Source: Sorangium sp051521495 (GTDB taxonomy: Bacteria > Myxococcota_A > Polyangia > Polyangiales > Polyangiaceae). From it: a stretch of DNA of 64,000 nt. Positions 10,211-18,714 of the stretch are shown one piece after another. The notes under the pieces were generated by a model, which was not told where the DNA came from, ran no database searches, and was given only the letters and a program-made list of their open reading frames with translations. Location: positions 434,001 to 498,000 of the forward strand of contig NZ_CP150355.1 of assembly GCF_051521495.1 (NCBI RefSeq). The letters run 5' to 3'. The translations under genes and the position numbers were made by a program. The first letter of the stretch is position 1; each line of letters begins with the position of its first letter.

Positions 10211-10569
10211 GTTGGTCAGTCCGGAAACATGGTTGTGTTGCAGAAGTTCGTCCATTCGGGGACGCTGCCGCTGTTGGCCACCTCCCAACATCTGAGCTTG
10301 TTCCGGGGATCAAGCTTCCACTGGGATCTGCAAAACCGCTCCTTCGTTGCTTAGGACGTTGTGGCGCCCATGTGCAGAGATTTATGCGATTTGTAGACCA
10401 GCGGGAGTGCGCATGGAGGATGCACCCTATTCGCGATCCATGCAGGACATATATCAGCCCAATATCACAGTTGCACTTGCTCCGGACCGCCCGCCTCATC
10501 CATGCGATTCCGCGCGAATCTAGCGCGAGCTGCAGAGCGCGGGTGCCCACCGCCCCGCCGAGCCTGACG
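10211..10569. other. Intergenic region without a supported gene
   Basis: This stretch lies upstream of the DUF6968-like gene. It is AT-richer than its surroundings, especially 10360-10490, and presumably holds that gene's promoter. No conserved frame, RNA gene or clear repeat was found. Confidence 0.5.
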
Positions 10570-10925
10570 TCGGACTTCCAGAGACTCGGTCTCGGCGACG
10601 CGGACGAGCAGCGGGGGATAGCCGGGCCCGCCGTCGAAGCGAGGGTTGGCTCCCGGTCGGGCTCCTTCCTGCGAGCCGAACAGCGGCTCGACGGGTGGTG
10701 TCCACGTCGAGATGGACGATGTCGGGCGGCGCCTTGGCGAGCGGAGCGTGCCCGTGCTCGGCGAGCATGGTATCGAGCGCGGCGAGCGCCTCGTCGTCTG
10801 AGCGGCAGAGATCACGGCAGACGGTGACGATGCTGGCACGACGCCGCCGGCCAGGTGCACGAAGAGCGGGTCGTTCGCCAGCGTCTCCAGGCCGAGCCGG
10901 GGCGCGTCGACGCTCGACCCGCGTT
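10570..10925 (-). pseudogene. IS1380-type transposase, frameshifted middle fragment
   Basis: Minus-strand frames together spell the middle of an IS1380 transposase: LETLANDPLFVHLAGGVV in one frame, then TVCRDLCRSDDEALAALD and PDIVHLDVDTT in another, then VEPLFGSQEGARPGANPRF back in the first. HLDVDTT carries the first catalytic Asp of the DDE triad. At least two frameshifts are needed, so the gene is dead. It stops near 10570 after LLVRVAETES. Start and stop signals are absent. Confidence 0.75.
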
Positions 10926-10960
10926 GACGCCGCTCGGCCGGCCGCGGAACATCCGCTCCC

Positions 10961-11400
10961 GTGCAGGCGCCCTCGCCCTCGGCCCTCTTCCAGCTCCTCC
11001 TCGACGCGCCCGGGACACCCCACCTGGAGGTCGTGCGCTTTCGAGGGATCGAGAGGCTCTCACGCTGCTTCTCCTTCGATGTCACCGCGCGGCTCGACGC
11101 CGGGGCCATCGATGAAGCGACCCTCGCCGCGACGCTGATGGAGCGGCCCGCGTCCCTGCGCGTGCCCACCTCGGCGACCGAGGCGCGCGCGGTGAACGGC
11201 GTCGTCACCCGGGTGAGCGTCGAGGGCGCCGACGGCGACGGGCGCGCCGTCGTCCGCGTGCGCATCGAGCCGCGGCTCGCCCTCCTCGGCGAGGGGCGGC
11301 AGAGCCGGATCTTCCAGGAACAGCCCCTCTCGGGCGTCCTCGGCGCCGTGCTCACCGAGGCGGGGCTGCCCCACCGCTTCTCCCTCGCCGCGCCCCGGCC
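10961..11400 (+). pseudogene. vgrG: Type VI secretion VgrG, N-terminal remnant
   Basis: The frame opens at GTG 10961 and reads FQLLLDAPGTPHLEVVRF, FRGIERLSRCFSFDVTARL and QSRIFQEQPLSGVLGAVLTE. This is the N-terminal gp27-like part of VgrG spike proteins. Similarity stops near residue 146 (PHRFSLAAP); a short unrelated end then closes at 11440. Complete VgrG is usually over 600 residues, so both the gp27-like domain and the gp5 beta-helix are incomplete. Transposase fragments lie on both sides, and the break at about 11400 coincides with one of them. An IS insertion followed by deletion is the likely cause. No other T6SS gene is in the window. Confidence 0.8.
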
Positions 11401-11411
11401 CCCCCTGGGCG

Positions 11412-11552
11412 TCGCAGCAGGCGTCCGGGAACGAGGATGAGCTCTCGGCGAAGCCACGGCGCGGTCCAGCGCGAGAGCTCGGGGAAGCGCCGGAGCACGT
11501 AACGGCGCATCGGGTTGTGGGCGAGCAGCTTCAGAAGGACGCGCGCTCCTCC
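11412..11552 (-). pseudogene. IS1380-type transposase, C-terminal fragment
   Basis: Read on the minus strand, the segment gives LKLLAHNPMRRYVLRRFPEL, then SRWTAPWLRRELILVPGRLL. This is the usual C-terminus of IS1380-family transposases, with the LAHN motif and a basic end. Only about 45 residues remain. It directly follows the break in vgrG and lies opposite to it. It may come from the same element as the fragments at 10570-10925 and 9330-9652. Confidence 0.65.
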
Positions 11553-11645
11553 GGCCCCCCTCGATTGAACGGATGAATTTTGTCGAGCGCCGGCGCACCC
11601 GACATCCTGCAGCCCGACGCGGCAACGGGCGCAGGAGCTTACGGG

Positions 11646-13694
11646 ATGCGAACGCTTCAATCGTATCGAGGCTCGCGGGACAGCGAGCCTGGCAGCAGGG
11701 GCAGCCTTGGCTTCCGGGGCGCGGCGGCGGGGGCCGGGCGCTTGCCCCCGCCCGTGTGGCCAGCGGCGATCGCTCTCTTCACCGCGGCCCTGGCCGGCTG
11801 CGCGCAGGGCGACGACGTGGGAAGGGGGCCGGATGGCCTCTGGCGCGATCCGCCCCTCCTCGAACCGGCCGGCGAGGATCCGCCCGCCGACGCCGCGACC
11901 TCCACGATGCCCGAGCCCCGGGTCGACCACGACGCCGTCGTGCTCCACAGCGGTAAGGTCCTCGTCTTCGGGGGCGCGACGCGGATCCTCGTAGAGCCCG
12001 AGCCTCTCAGGTTGTACGAGGACACGCTCCTGACCAGCACGGCGCTGTACGATCCGGCGACAGGGACATGGGCTCCGGCCGCGCCGAGGGCGATCACCGG
12101 TTCCGTGCCGACCTCCCGCGTCATGGTCCTCCAGGACGGCCGTGTGCTCGTCGCGTCGGGGGTCTCGTTCGAGCTCTACGATCCCGCGCTCGATGTGTGG
12201 ACCTCCACGGCCCGGATGCCCACCGCTCGCGCCGCTTCGACCTGCGGCACAGCCATGCTGGCCGACGGCCGTGTGCTCGTCGCCGGCGGGAAGGTCCTGG
12301 AGGGACCCTCTCCGAGCCGCGGCGTCGCCGAGATCTACGATCCTGCCACCAACACATGGTCGGCGACCACGCCCATGCTGACCGCGATGGCTGCGGTTCG
12401 CGGCGCGATCTCGCTGAACGACGGCAGGGTCCTCGTCAGCGATGGTGTCTCCCGCTCCGAGCTGTTTGATCCGGTCTCGGCGACATGGACCCTGGGGCCG
12501 TCTCTCCGCTTCAAGGACATCGTGTCGCTGTCGGACGGCAAGGTGCTCATGATCCTGCGCCGCGATGGCCCCGACGCCTTTTCCAGCGTCTATGACCCGG
12601 TCACGGGCACCCAGACCGAGATGCCGCCGTTCGCCTTGCCGGCCGCGAGCGGGATCGTGTCGCCGGCGCTCACGGCGCTGCGGGACGGCCGCGCATTGTT
12701 CACGGGCGGCTACACGCCCGAGACCGACTTCGAGGCGTGTATCGGTACTTCTGATCCGTGGGACTGCCCTGTTGACTACAAGTACTCTGGCGCCGTGTGG
12801 ATGTTCGATCCGGTCGCCCTGCGCTGGAGCCCGGCCGCGCCGATGAGGCTCCCCCGGGCTGGCCACACGGCCACGCAGCTCCTCGACGGCGCGGTGTTGA
12901 TCGCCGGCGGCGACTTCGTCGACATCGTCAACATCCCCGGGCTCGTCTCGACGACCAACGCGGAGCTCTACGTGCTTTCCACGTCTCCGCTCGGCGCGCC
13001 GTGCGACGATGGCGTCTCCTGCGATAGCGGCTTCTGCGTGGATGGGGTCTGCTGCGATGCCGCCTGCGACGCCGGCCCTTGCGATGCTTGCGTGGTGGTC
13101 GCCGGCGCCTCCGAGGACGGTCGCTGTGCGCCGCTCACGGGCACCGCCTGTGACGATGGGGATGCGTGCACCGATGGCGACACCTGCCAGGCGGGCGCGT
13201 GCGCAGCAGGCGCCGTCGACATTTGCGGCAGCGGAGGCGAAGGAGGCAGCGCTGGCGCGGGTGGCAGCGGCGTTGGTGAAGGAGGCAGCGCTGGCGCCGG
13301 TGGCAGCAGCGTTGGTGAAGGAGGCAGCGCTGGCGCCGGTGGCAGCGGCGTTGGCGAAGGAGGCAGCGCTGGCGCCGCTGGCAGCGGCGGTGCCGATGGC
13401 AGCGCTGGCGCCGGTGGCCGTGGCACCGGCGCCAGCGCCGGCGAAGGTGGCAGCAGCAGCGACGGCGCTGGCAGCACCTCGCAGTCGTCCGGCGGCGATC
13501 CAGAGCCAAGCTCAGGCGGCGATGGAGACCACGCTGGAGGCGGCGGCGCTGGCGCCGGCGCTCCGGACGACGGCGGCGACACGTCGATGAGCTGCCGAGT
13601 CGCGAGCCCTGGCCAGGCTCCCCCGCGGTGGCTCGGAGCGCTCTCACTCCTTGGCGTGCTGGGGCTGCGCCGGCGGCGATCCGGAGGCAGGTGA
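11646..13694 (+). CDS. Secreted Kelch-repeat protein with MYXO-CTERM anchor
   Basis: I take ATG 11646; the frame is open from 11580. After a long N-region comes a hydrophobic segment ending ALFTAALAGC, a lipoprotein-type signal. Residues of roughly 80-430 hold Kelch-type blades, each with HDAVVLHSGKVLVFGG- or DGRVLVAGG-like strands and YDPATGTW turns, as expected for a beta-propeller. A Cys-rich region follows (DGVSCDSGFCVDGVCCD), then a Gly/Ala/Ser linker with GEGGSAGAGGS repeats. The end is a Cys, the helix WLGALSLLGVLGL and RRRR, a MYXO-CTERM sorting signal. It is probably a surface binding protein. The Gly linker is coded by a 39-60 bp tandem repeat that could vary in length. Confidence 0.9.
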   Translation: MRTLQSYRGSRDSEPGSRGSLGFRGAAAGAGRLPPPVWPAAIALFTAALAGCAQGDDVGRGPDGLWRDPPLLEPAGEDPPADAATSTMPEPRVDHDAVVLHSGKVLVFGGATRILVEPEPLRLYEDTLLTSTALYDPATGTWAPAAPRAITGSVPTSRVMVLQDGRVLVASGVSFELYDPALDVWTSTARMPTARAASTCGTAMLADGRVLVAGGKVLEGPSPSRGVAEIYDPATNTWSATTPMLTAMAAVRGAISLNDGRVLVSDGVSRSELFDPVSATWTLGPSLRFKDIVSLSDGKVLMILRRDGPDAFSSVYDPVTGTQTEMPPFALPAASGIVSPALTALRDGRALFTGGYTPETDFEACIGTSDPWDCPVDYKYSGAVWMFDPVALRWSPAAPMRLPRAGHTATQLLDGAVLIAGGDFVDIVNIPGLVSTTNAELYVLSTSPLGAPCDDGVSCDSGFCVDGVCCDAACDAGPCDACVVVAGASEDGRCAPLTGTACDDGDACTDGDTCQAGACAAGAVDICGSGGEGGSAGAGGSGVGEGGSAGAGGSSVGEGGSAGAGGSGVGEGGSAGAAGSGGADGSAGAGGRGTGASAGEGGSSSDGAGSTSQSSGGDPEPSSGGDGDHAGGGGAGAGAPDDGGDTSMSCRVASPGQAPPRWLGALSLLGVLGLRRRRSGGR

Positions 13695-13880
13695 TGGGAT
13701 GACTCAGGAGATGCGATGGGCCCGAAGGGCACCTCGACATCGCGGCCGCTGGACCGAGCGCCACCGGGCCGACGAAGAAGAGCGGACAGGGGATTCGCAA
13801 CACCCTGTGTCCCCTCGGCCAGGAGTACAACCATCGCTGCTCGGTCCAGGTCGGCTCGGACAGGTCAGCGCGGCTTCAGG

Positions 13881-14471
13881 TCACCTCACCCAGAGGACGG
13901 AGAGATCGAGCTCGATGGCGTGGAAGGGCTCGGCGCGAACGCGGGCGGCGTCGCGGTGGACGACGGCGCGCCCCCAGGCGCGATCCGCGCCGAGCACGTA
14001 GACCTCCAGCGTCCGGGCGATCGGATCGACCAACCACGCGTGCCGCACGCCCTCGCGTGCGTAGATCGGCATCTTGTCGTCGCGGTCGACGCCCTCCGTC
14101 GAAGGGGAAAGCACCTCGCAAATCCAGTCCGGGGCGAGCGCGAAGTACGCCGTGTCGGGCATCTCGGGCATGCGTTCGCGGCGCCAGCCGGCGAGATCGG
14201 GCACGAGCGCGTCGAACTCGCCCGGCGCGTCCGGGTCGGGGAAGCGCAGCTCGGGCTCGTCGATGATGTCCCAGCCGCCGGGCCCTCCGTCGCCCAGATC
14301 GAACGGTCCGCCCAGCTTGATGCCTAGCCTGGACGACGCCCGTGCATGCCGCGGTGCCGGCCGGGGGAACACGTGCAGGGTGCCGCGGACGAGCTCTGCC
14401 ACCTGGTGCGACGGAACGGCTTCGAGGTCGGCGTACGTGGCGCGGCGCTGTTTCTCGGCGGCTTGGCCCAT
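13881..14471 (-). CDS. Uma2-family putative restriction endonuclease
   Basis: From ATG 14471 (MGQAAEKQRRATYADLEAVP) this is about 196 residues, normal for the Uma2/DUF820 family. The family has a PD-(D/E)XK nuclease fold. Visible motifs are the AELVRGTLHVFPRP start, FDALVPDLAGWRRERMP, the DWICEVLSPST block with its acidic catalytic position, and KMPIYAREGVRHAWLVDP. An alternative start at 14555 overlaps the TGA of the upstream lipoprotein gene as ATGA, which would couple the two, but the extra 28 residues look like low-complexity extension. The cellular role of the family is unsettled; the proteins are often multi-copy. Confidence 0.85.
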   Translation of the reverse strand: MGQAAEKQRRATYADLEAVPSHQVAELVRGTLHVFPRPAPRHARASSRLGIKLGGPFDLGDGGPGGWDIIDEPELRFPDPDAPGEFDALVPDLAGWRRERMPEMPDTAYFALAPDWICEVLSPSTEGVDRDDKMPIYAREGVRHAWLVDPIARTLEVYVLGADRAWGRAVVHRDAARVRAEPFHAIELDLSVLWVR

Positions 14472-14551
14472 ATGGGCCAAGTCTGCCCGGGGGCGCACAG
14501 CGGGGCAAGGCGGTAAGGCGCAGGGTCGGGTCGGCGCGCCGCCCGGCTCGC

Positions 14552-15244
14552 TCATTTCGTCACGAGGTCTCCTGTCGAGCGCGGCGCGACCTCGTAGGTC
14601 GTCTCGTATTGCGCGGCGAGGCCGGTCACCGTGATGTCTTGATCGACCGCAAGCGACGCGGTGTCGATGACGGGTTGGCCGTCCACGATATGCACGAAGA
14701 CCTGGATCTCACCCGATCCGTCGTCGATGTACACTTTAAAGCCGTAGGGCTGGTCGTCCTCCACGGCCTTGGTCACGCGGCCGCCCACGCGCACCAGCTG
14801 GCCCTCGACGGGCTCTCCGACCTCTCCGGTCGTCACGTCCTTCGGTTCGACCGCGCCGGCCTCGCCGAGCGCCGTGACCGAGGCTGCCTTGGCGTTGAGC
14901 ACCGTCTGCTGGGCCGCCTGCCCGAGCGTCCCCGTGACACGCACCCGTGTATTGAGGCCGAGATCGAGCGCGTCGGGCAGGCTCACGTAGATGCCCCCTG
15001 TGTCGTCCTGCAGGGCGAAGCCCTGCTCGTCGGTCGCCGAATTGAAGGTGCCGGGCGCGACGGTCACGACACCGTCGATCGTCGCCGTGGAGCCCTCGGC
15101 CAGGCCGCGGGCTTCGGAGATGGCGACCGCGACCTCCTCGCCCGGAGCAGGCGACTCTTCGTCAGAGCTGCAGGCGATCGTCGCGAGGACGCACTGAATG
15201 AGGGCGATCGAGACGATGCTGCGGGTCGAAAGGGTCTTGCGCAT
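14552..15244 (-). CDS. Lipoprotein with tandem OB-fold-like domains
   Basis: A 230-residue lipoprotein: the start MRKTLSTRSIVSIALIQCVL is followed by the lipobox ATIAC. Two similar modules follow, each with GxxxTIDGVVTVAPG-, FALQDDTGGIYVS- or VYIDDGSGEIQVFV-type strands and a RVRVTGTL/DITVTGLA close. This is the pattern of OB-fold domains found in secreted nucleases and bacterial surface proteins. No catalytic residues are visible, so the role is probably binding. Its TGA overlaps a possible ATG of the Uma2 gene downstream. It is divergent from the sigma factor gene at 15647. Confidence 0.8.
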   Translation of the reverse strand: MRKTLSTRSIVSIALIQCVLATIACSSDEESPAPGEEVAVAISEARGLAEGSTATIDGVVTVAPGTFNSATDEQGFALQDDTGGIYVSLPDALDLGLNTRVRVTGTLGQAAQQTVLNAKAASVTALGEAGAVEPKDVTTGEVGEPVEGQLVRVGGRVTKAVEDDQPYGFKVYIDDGSGEIQVFVHIVDGQPVIDTASLAVDQDITVTGLAAQYETTYEVAPRSTGDLVTK

Positions 15245-15646
15245 TCCCCGTCCCTAGCCGTGCTGCCCCCTGGGGACAATACATGGCTTCGGAGCGCTGG
15301 ATGTCGTCTACAGCGCCAGCGCCTCGTCGTCATCGCGATCGCGCGATCTGCTGAACCGTGCGTTCCGCCTCACCTGTCCTCAACGAGGATCCGCGTGAGC
15401 CACGACGTGGAACGAGCCGGCGGCCGGCCCGAGCGGCGTTCCCCTCCCTGTTGAAGGCGCTGCTCAGGAGCACGCCGGTGCCGTGGGGCGACGCTCTCCG
15501 GATCAGCCAGGGATCAGGCGCGCAGGCGCGTACCCCGGGCTCAGATCCTCGTACAGCCGGGGGCTCGGTTCCGGTTCCGTCCCGCGCCTTGGCAAGAGCC
15601 CCGGTCGATTCCGTGACGATCCCGAGAATCCCCCGCAATTCTAAGC
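15245..15646. other. Divergent intergenic region
   Basis: Four hundred bases separate the minus-strand lipoprotein start from the ECF sigma gene and must hold promoters for both. I see no long palindrome, no sigma-54 GG-N10-GC element with good flanks, and no open frame that looks conserved. Confidence 0.5.
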
Positions 15647-17326
15647 ATGAGCCCTCTCTCTCCCGTCCCGCCCGTCCCGCCCCTCCCGCCTCCTCCCCCC
15701 GACCTCGTCCAGCACAGCACCTGGACGTCCATGCACGCGACCGCGGTTCACGTCCTCCCGGGGATGCTCCGCTACCTCGGCGTCGACGAGGACGACATCG
15801 ACGACCTGTCCCAGGAGGTCCTCCTCGGCGCCTACACAAGCCTCCCCAGGTACAACCCCGCCTATCCAGCCGCGGCGCGCGGCTCTGCCTCGCTGCCGCC
15901 GGCCGCCTCGCCGCCTCTCCAGGACTTCGTGTCCGCCGTGCCAGCCGCCGCCGCGGACACCGCCCAGGAGCAGCAGGAGCAGGGCGACCCCGCGTCGCTC
16001 CCTCCACCGACGCCGCACAATGCCCCTCCGCCATCGCGCCCATCGCGCCCGCACGGCCTCGGCGCGCGCTGGCGAGCCGAGTCCAGCTGGCTCTTCGGGA
16101 TCGCCTGGCGAAAGGTCCGGCGCCATCTGGAGCGCACCTACCGGCGCCTCGAGGTGCCGATGGGCCTCGCGGACGAGGCGTGCTTCGAGGGCACCGACGT
16201 CGCGCCGAGCAGCGAGGAGCGCATCGCCACGAGCCAGCGAATCGCGATCGCGACCCGCCTGCTGGCGACGATCGCGCCCGAACGGCGCGCCATCCTGATC
16301 ATGGCCGACATGGTCGAGATCCCGGTGCGCGAGATCGCGCGCTCCCTCGAGATCAACGAGAACACCGCTTCAAGCCGGCTGCGCCTCGCGCGCGAAGACT
16401 ACCGCGCCGCCGTCAAGCGCCTGCGCCCCGAGGAGCAGCGCGCGCTCCGGTCCGGCCTGCTCATGCTCCCGCTCTTCTCCCTCGCGTCCTCGCGCTCCGC
16501 CGTCGCGTCGCCGGCCGTCCACTCCCGCACCTCCGCCATCGTCGAGACGAACGCGCCCGCGGCCCGCCCCGAGCTGCCGAGCGATCTCGGACCCCAGGGC
16601 CTCGCAGATTGGTACGGGCGCGCCGCTCGCCTCGCACGCCCGCTCGCCCGGTACATTCGCCCGGCGCTCGCCCGGTACATTCGCCCGGCGCTCGCCCGGT
16701 ACATTCGCCCGGCGCTCGCCCGGTACATTCGCCCGGCGCTCGCCCGGTTCATCCGCCCGGCGCTCGCCCGGTACATTCGCCCGGCGCTCGCCCGGTTCAT
16801 CCGCCCGGCGCTGGCGTTGACGGCGGCAGGCGTCGGCGGCGCCGCGCTGTTCGCCGCGCTCGCGCCAGCGCCGGCCCTCTGGGCCCGCCGTCTGGGCCCG
16901 ATCGCGACACCGCTCCTCCTCTCGCATGCGGTCCACCCCGCTGCGCGGCCGGAGACGGGTCCTGGCGGAAGGCCGCGATTCGAGGCGCCGCAACCCGATG
17001 CGATCTCGGACAAGGAAGCTCCAGCCCCTCGTACGCCCACGCCTGTGCCGGCACGTGTCTTCCGCCAGCGCAAACCCGCCGCGCCGGAGCAGCACGATCC
17101 CTCCGACCAGGATGGAGAGCTGCTCGCCGACGAGCTGCAACTGCTCGACGCCGCCAGGCAGGCGCTGTTGCAAGGCGATGGAGCGACCGCGCTGGAGCGC
17201 ATCGCCGCCCACGAGCGACGGTTCCCTGAGGGGCGGCTCAAGCTGACGCGCGAGCGGCTGCGAGCGAAGGCCGTGGCGGCGCAGGCAGCGCCGGCCGGCA
17301 GCGCGGCGGGGCAGAAGCTTCCGTGA
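15647..17326 (+). CDS. ECF-type sigma factor with long C-terminal extension
   Basis: A 559-residue protein. Region sigma-2 is recognisable at about 44-69 (DEDDIDDLSQEVLLGAYTSL). It is followed by a 60-residue Ala/Pro-rich insert and the rest of sigma-2 at about 145-166. Sigma-4 lies at about 200-265 (IAPERRAILIMADMVEIPVR, then INENTASSRLRLARE with its helix-turn-helix). Residues 333-388 are seven copies of the octapeptide LAR(Y/F)IRPA, followed by a hydrophobic segment (ALTAAGVGGAALFAALAPA) and a helical C-terminus. Typical ECF factors have about 200 residues. The TGA overlaps GTG 17323 of the next frame, so the secreted protein downstream is probably co-transcribed. The start lacks a clear ribosome-binding site. 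Confidence 0.85.
   Translation: MSPLSPVPPVPPLPPPPPDLVQHSTWTSMHATAVHVLPGMLRYLGVDEDDIDDLSQEVLLGAYTSLPRYNPAYPAAARGSASLPPAASPPLQDFVSAVPAAAADTAQEQQEQGDPASLPPPTPHNAPPPSRPSRPHGLGARWRAESSWLFGIAWRKVRRHLERTYRRLEVPMGLADEACFEGTDVAPSSEERIATSQRIAIATRLLATIAPERRAILIMADMVEIPVREIARSLEINENTASSRLRLAREDYRAAVKRLRPEEQRALRSGLLMLPLFSLASSRSAVASPAVHSRTSAIVETNAPAARPELPSDLGPQGLADWYGRAARLARPLARYIRPALARYIRPALARYIRPALARYIRPALARFIRPALARYIRPALARFIRPALALTAAGVGGAALFAALAPAPALWARRLGPIATPLLLSHAVHPAARPETGPGGRPRFEAPQPDAISDKEAPAPRTPTPVPARVFRQRKPAAPEQHDPSDQDGELLADELQLLDAARQALLQGDGATALERIAAHERRFPEGRLKLTRERLRAKAVAAQAAPAGSAAGQKLP
16643..16810 (+). repeat. In-frame minisatellite, 24 bp x 7
   Basis: Seven near-identical 24-bp units (CTCGCCCGGTACATTCGCCC plus GGCG) lie inside the sigma factor gene and encode LARYIRPA or LARFIRPA. 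The unit length is a multiple of three, so gain or loss of units would keep the frame. The only variation is TAC ATT versus TTC ATC, present in units 5 and 7. Confidence 0.95.
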
Positions 17327-17376
17327 CCGCGTGGACGAGGCACATGCGCCGGACATCGCACGACGAGGGCGCGCGC

Positions 17377-18546
17377 ATGAAGCGGGCAGCACGCGCAGCG
17401 CTCATCTCGATGGCCGCGGCCGCGATCTCGGCCGCAGGGGTCGCACCGGTCCGGGCCGAGCCCGCAGCCACGCCGCTCCAGGTCGAGCCCGTGGCCACGC
17501 CGCTCCAGGTCGAGCCCGTGGCCACGCCGCTTCAGGCCGAGCCCGCGGCCACGCCGCTCCGGGCGCGGCTCGAGTTCATCCGTGGACCAGGCGCCGAGGA
17601 TTGCCCAGACGAGCAGCTCCTGCGCGCGGAGACGGCCCGGGCCATGGGAGGGGTCGACCCCTATGACGCGGAGGCTCCGTTCACGATGACGGCGACCATC
17701 GAGCGCCGGCGCGGCAAGCTCGCCGCCTCGATGTTCCTCCGCGACGGCGACGGTCACGGACGCTGGTTCGATGGGTTTAGCGCCCCCGACGACTGCAAGG
17801 TGCTCGTCACCGCCATGGCCCTGTCCATCGCGGTGCTGCTCGGCGACGCCGCCGAGCTCCCCGCACCACCGGCATCGGCGGCGCCGGCGAGACCCGCTTC
17901 GCCGCCCGCGCCGCCCGAGGGGCCATGCTCACCGGAACGGCCCTGCCCGCCGAAGCCGGCCCATGCGCCGCCAGCACCCCTGCGCACGGCGCCGCCCGTG
18001 CGCGCGCTGCCCCGGAGCCGCGCGTCGCCGGTTGTGGGGGAGCGCTTCCGCTGGGTGGCCGGCCTGGACGCTGTGACGGGCCTCGGAATGACGCCCGGCA
18101 TTGCCATCGGCCCGGCATTGTCCATCGGAGGACGCTGGCCAGCGTGGTCGGTCGCGCTGGAAGTCCGCGGGCTCGCCTCGCTACCGAAGAAGATTGATAG
18201 GGTTCCCATGGAGGTGTCGCTTCTGACGATGAACGCTGCCCTATGCCATCATCGCCAGCTTCTCTTCGCCTGCGGGCTATCGGAGTTCGGGGGGCTTCGT
18301 GCTTCCCCCGACGTCCCCTTGGGTGGAGCCTCGCGGCTGAATCTCCGTGCTGGACTCGGCGCACGGATCGGCATCGCCTGGTCCTTCTCCGAGAGCTTCT
18401 CGGTGCGCGGATACACCGACGTCGTCCAGACCCTGACCGCCGCGGAGGTCGATCGTCATCCCAGTGTTCCTGGATCTGCGCGCGCCCTGTGGAGCGCACC
18501 GCCTGCCTCTGTGGCGTTCGGGCTAGGTGTACACGCGAGCCTTTGA
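17377..18546 (+). CDS. Secreted/periplasmic myxobacterial protein, possible beta-barrel end
   Basis: I choose ATG 17377, which gives a good signal peptide (MKRAARAALISMAAAAISAA, cleavage near VRA-EP). GTG 17323, overlapping the sigma gene's TGA, is an alternative. Mature residues begin with a short repeat (VEPVATPLQ) and the motif CPDEQLLRAETARAMGGVDP, a block common in myxobacterial secreted proteins of unknown role. A Pro/Ala linker follows, then about 170 residues of alternating strands (GIAIGPALSIGGRWPAWSVA, LNLRAGLGARIGIAWSFSES) that resemble an outer-membrane barrel. It probably acts in the envelope with the upstream sigma factor. The function is unknown. Confidence 0.75.
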   Translation: MKRAARAALISMAAAAISAAGVAPVRAEPAATPLQVEPVATPLQVEPVATPLQAEPAATPLRARLEFIRGPGAEDCPDEQLLRAETARAMGGVDPYDAEAPFTMTATIERRRGKLAASMFLRDGDGHGRWFDGFSAPDDCKVLVTAMALSIAVLLGDAAELPAPPASAAPARPASPPAPPEGPCSPERPCPPKPAHAPPAPLRTAPPVRALPRSRASPVVGERFRWVAGLDAVTGLGMTPGIAIGPALSIGGRWPAWSVALEVRGLASLPKKIDRVPMEVSLLTMNAALCHHRQLLFACGLSEFGGLRASPDVPLGGASRLNLRAGLGARIGIAWSFSESFSVRGYTDVVQTLTAAEVDRHPSVPGSARALWSAPPASVAFGLGVHASL

Positions 18547-18714
18547 GCGATCCGGTAACAAAACAAATGGAAACGGAAATGGAGCCGTAAATACGTGAAT
18601 AATCGAGTGGCGATGAGAAAAATCACTCGGATCTGTGAATGCGTTGGTGCTGATGGTGCGGCTCGCGCATGCGCATCTTGCGCCGTAGACACGCGGTCAG
18701 GTAGGTTCACGGCG

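Noticed and set aside
14471..14555. The longer start of the Uma2 gene, coupled to the lipoprotein by ATGA
   Set aside because: Not excluded, but the added 28 residues are Pro/Ala/Arg-rich and unlike family N-termini, so the ATG at 14471 was preferred.
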